Below are positions 4,828 to 11,176 of a DNA stretch of 11,176 nucleotides, piece after piece. The notes beneath the pieces are model-generated. The model was not told where the DNA came from, searched no databases, and worked only from the letters and a program-made list of their open reading frames with translations. This DNA comes from Anaerolineaceae bacterium UBA4890. Lineage in GTDB: Bacteria > Chloroflexota > Anaerolineae > Anaerolineales > Anaerolineaceae. The number at the start of each line of letters is the position of its first letter. Within the stretch, counting starts at the first letter, position 1. Position numbers and translations under genes: made by a program. Location of the stretch: the NCBI GenBank assembly GCA_002399085.1, contig DHCY01000023.1:1-11176 (forward strand), read 5' to 3'.

Positions 4828-5470
4828 ATTGCAATTATTACTGATCGACCTGGATGACACGGTCTACCCACCAGACACTGGCGCCTGGGATATTCTTGGC
4901 GATCGTATTGACGAATTTATGGCAGTCAATGTTGGCATTCCCCGGCTGGAAATTCGCAATGAGCGGGAACGACTTTTCAATTTGCACGGTACGACCATGA
5001 AAGGTCTGCAACTTGAATATGGCGCGGATGTAAATGACTACCTCGCCTATGTCCACGATGTTAACCTCTCTGAGGTGATCAAGGAAGATCCAGCTTTACG
5101 TCAGGCGCTGCTCAAAATCCCGCAAGAAAAATGGATCTTCACGAATGCCAGCCGTCCTCATGCTGAGCAAGTTTTGCGATTGGTTGGGATTCGCGATTTA
5201 TTCACAGAAATTATCGACGTTTTGACCACTGAACCCTACTGTAAACCCGACCCTCGGGCTTTTAAGCTGGTGCTGGAAAAAGCTGGTAATCCAGACCCGG
5301 CTTGCTGCCTTTTTATTGATGACCGCACTCCCAACCTGGACACTGCCAGAGATCTGGGTTTACGGACCGTGCTGGTGGATCCCTTTGGCAACTCATCTGA
5401 CAATCATTTTGCCATCAGGAAGTTGAGCGATCTGCCGGGTGCGCTTCTGCAAGGTGGGTTTTTGGATTAA
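4820..5470 (+). CDS. HAD-superfamily hydrolase, pyrimidine 5'-nucleotidase-like
   Basis: This 216-residue phosphatase has all four HAD motifs: I, DLDDT (nucleophile D10, acid D12); II, FTNAS (T108); III, KPDPRAF (K142); IV, FIDDRTPN (D167, D168). The opening IDLDDTVYPPDTG, TNASRPHAEQVL and IDDRTPNLDTARDLG most resemble the yeast Sdt1/plant-type pyrimidine 5'-nucleotidase subfamily, with a short helical cap at about residues 18-95. The expected reaction is Mg-dependent removal of phosphate from nucleoside monophosphates in the cytosol. HAD enzymes are often promiscuous, so the substrate is inferred. Its ATG overlaps the LOG stop by eight bases and has no clear ribosome site of its own, so it likely depends on re-initiation after LOG. 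Confidence 0.9.
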   Translation: MSRLQLLLIDLDDTVYPPDTGAWDILGDRIDEFMAVNVGIPRLEIRNERERLFNLHGTTMKGLQLEYGADVNDYLAYVHDVNLSEVIKEDPALRQALLKIPQEKWIFTNASRPHAEQVLRLVGIRDLFTEIIDVLTTEPYCKPDPRAFKLVLEKAGNPDPACCLFIDDRTPNLDTARDLGLRTVLVDPFGNSSDNHFAIRKLSDLPGALLQGGFLD

Positions 5471-5521
5471 TGACGATTTTTTTGCTGCTCTCAATCTCAG
5501 AGAACAGATAATGGAGAAGAT

Positions 5522-6811
5522 ATGGAAAATAAAGTATTACGCTCTTGCCTGCTTGTGCTTGGTGCCGTCCTTTTGCTCAGTGCCACTTTCTTGAGCGGGT
5601 GTGCCGTTGGCACAATCTTGCCAAACGATGTATTTCAGCAGATCACCGATATTACTGATTCGGTGGACGTGGTCGAACCGACACCGCAAGCCACCGCCTT
5701 ACCGGGCGAAACGCCCGTACCTACCCAGGTTGTCCAGGCAGAAACACCCGAAGAACTGGAAGAGCTCTTCAAGCCCTTCTGGGAAAGTTGGAATCTGCTG
5801 CATGAAAATTACGTCGATCAGCCGCTGGACGACCTGGCATTGATGCGCGGGGCGATCCAGGGCATGCTCGCTGCTACTGGCGACCAGCACACTTCCTATA
5901 TGAATCCCGACCAATTTGCTCAGGCTAACGCTGAGATGGGCGGAGAAGAATATACCGGCATCGGCGCTTGGGTTAACACTTCTGGTGAATACATCGAGAT
6001 TGTCTCTCCGATGAAATATTCCCCTGCAGAAAAAGCCGGCTTGAGAGCCAAAGACCTTGTTATCGCCATCAATGGCGAGGATATGACCGGTATTCCCGGA
6101 GATCTGGCGCTCCAGAAAATTCTTGGTCCTGCCGGAGAGGCTGTTACCCTGACCATCAGGCGCGGTGAGGAAATTATGGACATCACCATTGTCCGCGAGA
6201 AGATCACAGTACCTGCTGTTGATTATCAAATGCTCGAAGGGGACATCGCCTATATCGCTCTCTACACTTTTAACGAACTGGCAACTGATCAGGTGAGAGC
6301 AGCGCTCAAAGAACTCCTGGCTCAAAATCCCAAGGGGCTCATTTTTGACCTGCGCAACAATGGCGGCGGCTTATTAGTTACGTCGATTGAGATCGCCTCG
6401 GAGTTTATCAGTGATGGCATTGTCATGTACGAGGAATATGGCGACGGCACACGCGATAGTTATCGTGTGCAGCCTGGTGGGATGGCAACCGAGATTCCGC
6501 TGGTGATCCTGATCAACGAAGGTACCGCATCGGCTTCAGAGATTGTTGCCGGCGCAATCCAGGATTATGGGCGCGGAACACTGATCGGTGTAACCAGTTA
6601 TGGCAAGGGTTCGGTGCAAAACTGGATTCCATTGCGCACAGAAGCTGGTGGGGTGCGCATCACGATTGCCCGCTGGTTGACCCCCAATGGCAACCAAATC
6701 AACGAGGTTGGTCTCACGCCGGACATCGAAGTGCCCTATACCCAGGAAGACGTTGATGCCGACCGCGACCCGCAGTTGGACGCGGCAATTGAGTTCTTTA
6801 ACCAAAAATAG
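5522..6811 (+). CDS. C-terminal processing peptidase (S41, CtpA family), lipoprotein
   Basis: This 429-residue serine protease acts outside the membrane. A lipoprotein signal ends in the lipobox LSGC, so C27 is the expected lipidation site. A Pro/Thr linker (about 45-72) and an N-terminal helical region with NYVDQPLDDLALMRGAIQGM follow. A PDZ domain lies at about 130-215 (EYIEIVSPMKYSPAEKAGLRAKDLVIAINGEDM in consecutive stretches). In the S41 core, S337 (in NEGTASASE) is the nucleophile, K362 (in SYGKGSVQ) the general base 25 residues later, and Q366 matches the third conserved residue. The spacing matches known Ctp enzymes. Such proteases trim or degrade exported proteins from their C termini, gated by PDZ. 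GGAGAAG lies just before the ATG. The gene is 51 bases after the HAD gene and could be co-transcribed. Confidence 0.95.
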   Translation: MENKVLRSCLLVLGAVLLLSATFLSGCAVGTILPNDVFQQITDITDSVDVVEPTPQATALPGETPVPTQVVQAETPEELEELFKPFWESWNLLHENYVDQPLDDLALMRGAIQGMLAATGDQHTSYMNPDQFAQANAEMGGEEYTGIGAWVNTSGEYIEIVSPMKYSPAEKAGLRAKDLVIAINGEDMTGIPGDLALQKILGPAGEAVTLTIRRGEEIMDITIVREKITVPAVDYQMLEGDIAYIALYTFNELATDQVRAALKELLAQNPKGLIFDLRNNGGGLLVTSIEIASEFISDGIVMYEEYGDGTRDSYRVQPGGMATEIPLVILINEGTASASEIVAGAIQDYGRGTLIGVTSYGKGSVQNWIPLRTEAGGVRITIARWLTPNGNQINEVGLTPDIEVPYTQEDVDADRDPQLDAAIEFFNQK

Positions 6812-6878
6812 CTGCTAAAGGAAACCAGACGGTCATAATCTTACCGGGTCAGAAGAACCGGAAGTAACGAAATGCATG

Positions 6879-6899
6879 GGGCGGGTCTGTGACCCGCCC
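6879..6899. terminator. GC-rich hairpin between converging S41 and subtilase genes
   Basis: GGGCGGGTC (6879-6887) and GACCCGCCC (6891-6899) form a perfect 9-bp stem with a TGT loop. It sits 67 bases after the S41 stop and 16 bases after the subtilase stop, so it could end transcripts from both sides. No strong T-run is present on either side. It shares GGGCGGGT/ACCCGCCC with the palindrome at the right end of the window. Confidence 0.6.
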
Positions 6900-6915
6900 T
6901 TACATATTTGAGATC

Positions 6916-9111
6916 TTAGTTCACCTGGAACGTCGTGCTGGCTGTGGCAGATGTATATCCAGCCTTACTTACGTTTGCTGACAAAGAATAAGTACCAACA
7001 CCGGTTCTACGGGTATTAAGGCTTGTACTGAAGGTATAAACCCCATTCGTTCCCGTTGTCCCAGTAAATGTGGATTTGGTACCATTAGCGCTGGTCATTG
7101 TCACATTCACAGAGGCTGCAGCGACCGGCACAGTGTTCTGGTCTGTGACCGTCACAGTCACATATACTTTTTCTTTATTAACATAACTTGTTTTGTTCGT
7201 CCCAATTGTGGCATTGAGGGACTGTTGAGTGGGAGGTTCTGTCACTGTAATCGTAACTTGCTGGCTTGCAGTCAACCCCTTACTGTCAGTGACACTGGCT
7301 TCGACAAGGTATGAACCAATAGCCAGGTCCGTTCGGCTGAAACTTGCTCCGGTGTAAACCACGCTGCCGTTCAACTTCCAGACGATCGATGCGCTCAAAT
7401 TGCCATCTTCCGCGTCGCTTGCAGTGGCACTAAAAGCAATCGATGTACCAACGTTAAAGCTTGCACCGTTCACAGGAGTATTGATTGTCAAAGTCGGAGC
7501 GGTATTTTCAGGAGGTGTAGGTCCACCATATCCCAGGTATGTCAAGGCAGCTCGCGCTTGCACCAAGCCATAACCATAATAATTATCCTTCCCGACAGCT
7601 CCCAGGTCTTGCGCAGAAGCGGTCAGAGCCTGGCGGATCTGGGCATTTGTCCACGAGGGATTTGCACTCCAAACCAACGCCGCGACAGCAGAAACATGGG
7701 GAGTCGCCATCGAGGTACCATCCCAGGCTTCATATCCGCTGCCAGGTTTCTCTATTGAGCTAAAGACTGTTGCATTCCGTCCGAGCTTGTTGGCAACAAG
7801 GTATCGACCATCTTCCTGGCTTAAAGAAATTCCAATGATGGAGGTGCTGTTTCCCTCTCCAAGAGTTGCCAGAAGCGCTCCTTCAACATTGTTGTAGATA
7901 ATTGCAGCGACGCCTCCACCTGCCTGAGCATTAGCTACTTTTTCATAGAAGGTATTGACACCTCGCTCACAAAGCACAACCTTACCAGACCAGGATCCAA
8001 CTGAATCGCACAAGCCGCCGTTCACAAGCGCGCCACTGGCGGTTCCAAGACCAGAATACTCAATGTGGCTCACAGCGTAATCCACACCATCCACAGTCAG
8101 GTTGTTGGTTTCGATGTAAGGGAGTGTGGAGAGCACTGCTACGCCTGGCGCGGCAATTTCGACCGCGCTGTTGTACTGTGAAAAATCTGCCACAACCTTG
8201 TTTGCATCAATTGCGGCTACTGACATCACCGAATCATAAGAGGCTGGGTAGGAATAGGCAGAAGTACCCTCATTACCTGCCGCGGCAATGCTTAGCACAC
8301 CGGCAGTATAGGCATTTGCGAAGGCTGTCTTTTCAGTACGGACCGATTTGGAGCCGCCCAGGCTCATGCTGACCACGTTCGCGCCATTTGCAACACAGCG
8401 GTTGAGGGCATCTACCAGGTTCGAGGCGTAGGTCGCGTTGCCATCATCGCCGAAGAATTTAACAATATAAAGGTTCACTGTGCCAGGTGTAACACCAACC
8501 ACACCGAGACCATTGTTTTCAGCTGCAATCGTGCCGCCCACATGCGAGCCGTGTCCAAAACCGTCCGTCGACCATTCGCCGCCTACCTGAGAATAACCGC
8601 CATCAGCATCTGGAAGGTCTAAATGGCCCTGATAATAACCAGAATCGATAATACATAATGTTCGGTTGGCACCGGTCGGAGCGTCAGCATCCACAACGCC
8701 ATCCCGATCGACGTCCCAAACATCCCTCGCCTGCACCATATCAATCCCGTATGGCACCGTTTGCCCAAGCGCGTCAACGACATCCAGGGCGTCTTTTGTT
8801 ACTTGCCCAGCCATGTCCCTGATCGGATACCGCTCAGCGTCTTCTTCAACACCGATCACAAATGGGTTGTTCAGAATGCCGTTAAGCGCCGCTTTTGGCA
8901 TGCTGACCACGTAAGCATCTAATTCCGGAAAGTCAAAATGAACTTTTGCTCCGCTGGAATTAATCGACTTGAGTACATCCGGTCCAGTGCCTTGCTTGTA
9001 GCTGACCCAGATTCGAACGGTTTCGCCTGGGTCTGCCTTGGTTGGGCTTACAATACTGAAAAGTAGCATTGTAAGTAAGGTAAGTACAATAAACACACGC
9101 TTCTTATTCAT
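6916..9111 (-). CDS. Secreted subtilisin-like serine protease (S8) with PA insert and C-terminal beta-domains
   Basis: The 731 residues comprise a signal peptide (1-26, ending TKA), an I9-type propeptide (about 31-95) and a catalytic S8 domain (about 120-525). The triad is D156 (CIIDSG), H187 (FGHGSHVGGT) and S467 (GTSMATPHVSA), with oxyanion-hole N280 (AAAGNEG). A protease-associated (PA) domain is inserted at about 340-455 (GKVVLCERG, VAAIIYNN), as in lactocepin-like and plant subtilases. A DxDxDG loop (133-138) just before the catalytic core may bind calcium. Two C-terminal Ig/cadherin-like beta-domains follow at about 538-626 and 632-731 and probably bind substrate or surface. No sortase motif or anchor helix is seen, so it is likely released. 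AAGGAG lies four bases before the ATG, with a good promoter further up. A role in external protein feeding is inferred. Confidence 0.95.
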   Translation of the reverse strand: MNKKRVFIVLTLLTMLLFSIVSPTKADPGETVRIWVSYKQGTGPDVLKSINSSGAKVHFDFPELDAYVVSMPKAALNGILNNPFVIGVEEDAERYPIRDMAGQVTKDALDVVDALGQTVPYGIDMVQARDVWDVDRDGVVDADAPTGANRTLCIIDSGYYQGHLDLPDADGGYSQVGGEWSTDGFGHGSHVGGTIAAENNGLGVVGVTPGTVNLYIVKFFGDDGNATYASNLVDALNRCVANGANVVSMSLGGSKSVRTEKTAFANAYTAGVLSIAAAGNEGTSAYSYPASYDSVMSVAAIDANKVVADFSQYNSAVEIAAPGVAVLSTLPYIETNNLTVDGVDYAVSHIEYSGLGTASGALVNGGLCDSVGSWSGKVVLCERGVNTFYEKVANAQAGGGVAAIIYNNVEGALLATLGEGNSTSIIGISLSQEDGRYLVANKLGRNATVFSSIEKPGSGYEAWDGTSMATPHVSAVAALVWSANPSWTNAQIRQALTASAQDLGAVGKDNYYGYGLVQARAALTYLGYGGPTPPENTAPTLTINTPVNGASFNVGTSIAFSATASDAEDGNLSASIVWKLNGSVVYTGASFSRTDLAIGSYLVEASVTDSKGLTASQQVTITVTEPPTQQSLNATIGTNKTSYVNKEKVYVTVTVTDQNTVPVAAASVNVTMTSANGTKSTFTGTTGTNGVYTFSTSLNTRRTGVGTYSLSANVSKAGYTSATASTTFQVN

Positions 9112-9156
9112 TATTCTCCTTGAAATTCACAAAGGTAATTGGGGGTTATTGACGTT

Positions 9157-9184
9157 ATTATATATCTTTTTTTGGGATATACAA
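9157..9184 (-). promoter_or_regulatory. Sigma-70-like promoter of the subtilase gene
   Basis: On the minus strand TTGTAT (9179-9184) and TATAAT (9157-9162) are 16 bases apart. This is the best complete promoter in the window. Transcription would begin near 9150, leaving a leader of about 40 bases that includes the AAGGAG at 9116-9121. Confidence 0.6.
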
Positions 9185-9190
9185 CCAGTC

Positions 9191-9226
9191 TTACCTTTTT
9201 TGGTAATTTTTGCTCACGATGTGAGC
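9191..9226. repeat. Two adjacent small dyads in the subtilase/M3 peptidase divergent gap
   Basis: TTACC (9191-9195) pairs with GGTAA (9202-9206) around six T, followed by a T-run. GCTCAC (9212-9217) pairs with GTGAGC (9221-9226) around GAT. They lie just upstream of the subtilase -35 box, where a regulator could bind. The rest of the gap to 9304 shows nothing recognisable. Confidence 0.35.
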
Positions 9227-9304
9227 CCTGACAGCTTACAGCTATGGGCTATCAGCTCTTTTCCCAAATTTGTCGCCTGCAAGCCTCAGCCATCTGCTTG
9301 CCGG

Positions 9305-9324
9305 TATAATTAATCAAAAAGGAG
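9305..9324 (+). promoter_or_regulatory. -10 box and ribosome site of the M3 peptidase gene
   Basis: CCGGTATAAT places TATAAT at 9305-9310, giving a predicted start near 9317. AAGGAG at 9319-9324 lies six bases before the ATG at 9331. The leader is thus about 14 bases, just long enough to hold the ribosome site. No clear -35 is visible. Confidence 0.6.
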
Positions 9325-9330
9325 ATTCTT

Positions 9331-11136
9331 ATGACTGATTCTATCCCTCGCTGGGATCTAAGCAATATCTATACCGGGCTCGACGACTCCAAACTCGCTG
9401 CCGATCTGGCAACCCTGGAGAACGAAATATCTGCCCTCTCCACCTTTTTTGACCAGCAGCTGTTACCACTTGAAAGCAAACAAATCGAACCGGAAGTTTT
9501 GAGCCAGCTCTTAAGCAGGGTTGTTGACCAGGGTAACTCCATCAACCTGCTTGCGGGCACAATCGACTCCTACCTTTATGGGCTCACCAGCACCGATTCC
9601 TTCGACAAACCTGCCGAGCAGCTGCAGTCGAAATTCCAAATTGGCTTACTGCCCCTGCGCAACGTTAACACGCGGATCGCTGCCTGGCTCGGTAAAATCA
9701 ACGATCAGCTTCCCGCAGCCCTGGCTATCCCTGGTTCTGCCCATGAGCACGCCTTCTTCCTGATGGAAGAAGCGCAGCAAAGCCAGTTCCTCATGAGCGA
9801 ACCCGAGGAAGAACTCGCTAACGAGCTCTCACTCTCCGGCGGTTCTGCCTGGGGCGATTTGCAGGGCACCCTGACCTCACAAAAACAAGTTGAATTTGAG
9901 ATCGATGGGAAAACCGAAACCCTGCCCCTGCCTGCCCTGATCAACCTGCGCAGTCAACCTTCTGCGGATGTCCGCGAACGCGCCTATCATCTGGAACAGG
10001 CAACTTTCGAGGACATGAAGGAAGCCCTGGCAGCCTGCCTGAACGGGGTTAAAGGTGAGGTCAACACACTCGACCGCAAACGCGGACGTGAAGACAGTTT
10101 ACACTCCTCGCTCGACATGGCGCGCATCGATCGCCAGACGCTGGAGGCAATGATTGGCGCTATCCAAGACTCACTTCCCATGTTCCGCGATTACTTCCGT
10201 GCCAAAGCTAAACTACTGGGTTCAGAGAAACTCCCCTGGTGGAGCCTGTTTGCTCCGGTCGGCAGCGTCGATAAAACTTACACTTTTGAAGAAGCGAAAG
10301 ACGTTATCCTGACGAATTTTACCCGTTTCTCCCCCGAGCTTTCCGATTTTGCCCGACATGCCTTTGAAAATAATTGGATCGACGCGCTTCAGCGACCCGG
10401 CAAACGTGGTGGCGCCTATTGTATGGGTGTTGATGGCGTCAAGGAGAGCCGCATCATGTCCAATTTTGACGGCTCGTTTGACCAGGTGATGACCCTGGCG
10501 CACGAGCTTGGGCATGCCTTCCACAATTATTGCGCTTTCCAGGCTGATAAAACTCCATTGCGATCGAAAACGCCGATGACCCTGGCAGAAACAGCCTCGA
10601 TCATGTGCGAAAACATTGTTTTCAATGCGCTCCTTGAACAAATTGACGACCCGCAAGCCGAACAAACCATCCTTGAAACCTCCATCTCCAGCGATGCCCA
10701 GACAATTGTCGACATCTACTCCCGCTTTCTGTTTGAACGCGAGGTCTTTGAACGCCGCAAGAAAGCCACCCTGTCTGCAGATGAGATCAGCGAGATCATG
10801 CTGCAGGCGCAGCGCGATTCTTATGGCGATGGCATTGACCCGGAGGTGATGAACAAATTCGCCTGGACCTGGAAGCCGCATTACTACAGCACCGGTTTAT
10901 CTTTTTATAACTACCCCTATGCTTTTGGCAATTTATTCGCCAAGGGTTTGTACGCGATTTACCAGGAGAAGGGCGCGGCATTCGTGGAAGACTATAAAGC
11001 CCTGCTGGCAAGCACCGGCGAAGCCTCCGCAGCCGATCTGGCAGCTCGCTTCGGAATCGACATCCGCAGCAAGGGATTCTGGGCAACCTCCCTGGCGCAG
11101 ATTGCCCCGCAAATTGAGCGGTACAAACAGCTGTAA
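9331..11136 (+). CDS. pepF: M3 family zinc metallopeptidase, oligoendopeptidase F-like
   Basis: This 601-residue enzyme cleaves short peptides in the cytosol. The zinc site is complete: HELGH with H391, catalytic E392 and H395, and the third ligand E420 in MTLAETASIM. The 29-residue distance from H391 to E420 equals that in thimet oligopeptidase (H473-E502). The N terminus (RWDLSNIYTGLDDSKL) is typical of the pepF/M3 clade, and the late YYSTGLSFYNYPYAFG segment supplies the conserved tyrosines near the substrate site. Length is normal for this clade. There is no signal peptide, so it is cytosolic. The start is fixed by AAGGAG six bases upstream. It is divergent from the secreted subtilase, so it may finish peptides that the subtilase releases and the cell imports; that link is inference. 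Confidence 0.95.
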   Translation: MTDSIPRWDLSNIYTGLDDSKLAADLATLENEISALSTFFDQQLLPLESKQIEPEVLSQLLSRVVDQGNSINLLAGTIDSYLYGLTSTDSFDKPAEQLQSKFQIGLLPLRNVNTRIAAWLGKINDQLPAALAIPGSAHEHAFFLMEEAQQSQFLMSEPEEELANELSLSGGSAWGDLQGTLTSQKQVEFEIDGKTETLPLPALINLRSQPSADVRERAYHLEQATFEDMKEALAACLNGVKGEVNTLDRKRGREDSLHSSLDMARIDRQTLEAMIGAIQDSLPMFRDYFRAKAKLLGSEKLPWWSLFAPVGSVDKTYTFEEAKDVILTNFTRFSPELSDFARHAFENNWIDALQRPGKRGGAYCMGVDGVKESRIMSNFDGSFDQVMTLAHELGHAFHNYCAFQADKTPLRSKTPMTLAETASIMCENIVFNALLEQIDDPQAEQTILETSISSDAQTIVDIYSRFLFEREVFERRKKATLSADEISEIMLQAQRDSYGDGIDPEVMNKFAWTWKPHYYSTGLSFYNYPYAFGNLFAKGLYAIYQEKGAAFVEDYKALLASTGEASAADLAARFGIDIRSKGFWATSLAQIAPQIERYKQL

Positions 11137-11153
11137 ATTTTTGGCCAACGAAT

Positions 11154-11173
11154 GGGCGGGTTCCAACCCGCCC
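11154..11173 (+). terminator. GC-rich palindrome after the M3 peptidase gene
   Basis: GGGCGGGTT (11154-11162) and AACCCGCCC (11165-11173) are perfect reverse complements. A realistic fold has an 8-bp stem and a four-base loop. It lies 17 bases after the stop. What follows is cut off at the window end, so a T-run cannot be checked. Confidence 0.55.
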
Positions 11174-11176
11174 GAT

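Noticed and set aside
5699..6325. 208-codon minus-strand open frame opposite the S41 peptidase gene
   Set aside because: It is a shadow of a gene with intact PDZ and catalytic motifs; no independent support.
8676..8720. Dockerin or EF-hand domain suggested by DVDRDGVVDADAP in the subtilase
   Set aside because: Only one isolated loop is present, without the second repeat or flanking helices. It is treated as a possible calcium loop only.
10222..10881. 219-codon minus-strand open frame opposite the M3 peptidase gene
   Set aside because: It is antisense to the conserved HELGH region, its sequence resembles no family, and it has no ribosome site. It is a shadow of the coding strand.

Overview
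The window looks like an ordinary chromosomal stretch of an Anaerolineae-type Chloroflexota bacterium. This is an inference from four things: a bacterial mevalonate-pathway decarboxylase, a lipoprotein S41 protease, a LysM protein with a Pro/Thr linker, and near-leaderless starts behind a GG(C)TATAAT promoter box. No sequence search was possible. There are no tRNA or rRNA genes, CRISPR arrays, transposases or phage genes.

Layout. Positions 7-111 are the tail of an ABC-transporter ATPase, followed by a hairpin-rich 180-base gap. deoC (deoxyribose-phosphate aldolase, minus, 1101-295) and a diphosphomevalonate/phosphomevalonate decarboxylase gene (plus, 1247-2230) diverge from a shared region with a near-perfect 20-bp palindrome. 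The decarboxylase gene converges, six bases apart, on a minus-strand pair: a TfoX N-terminal-domain protein (3369-3043) and a membrane-anchored coiled-coil protein (3028-2237). A 270-base divergent gap with nearly three copies of a 42-bp tandem repeat separates that pair from a plus-strand run. The run is a LysM membrane protein (3642-4154), a LOG-family phosphoribohydrolase (4234-4827) overlapping a HAD pyrimidine-5'-nucleotidase-like phosphatase (4820-5470), and a lipoprotein S41 C-terminal processing peptidase (5522-6811). A large secreted subtilase with a PA insert and two C-terminal beta-domains lies on the minus strand (9111-6916). An oligoendopeptidase F-like M3 metallopeptidase (9331-11136) is divergent from it.

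Function. LOG, HAD and DeoC fit nucleotide and deoxynucleoside breakdown. LOG releases bases from nucleoside monophosphates, the HAD enzyme dephosphorylates nucleotides, and DeoC splits deoxyribose-5-phosphate. Only LOG and HAD are physically coupled. S41, S8 and M3 form a loose protease cluster: one lipid-anchored, one secreted, one cytosolic that would finish peptides. The decarboxylase belongs to isoprenoid precursor synthesis. Its active site carries a Lys-to-Asn change that leaves open whether it acts on mevalonate diphosphate or monophosphate.

The most interesting non-coding features are the 42-bp repeat, a recurring GGGCGGGT/ACCCGCCC palindrome at three gene ends, the deoC/decarboxylase operator-like dyad, and the repeated promoter-box geometry. 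I see no convincing undescribed multi-gene system.
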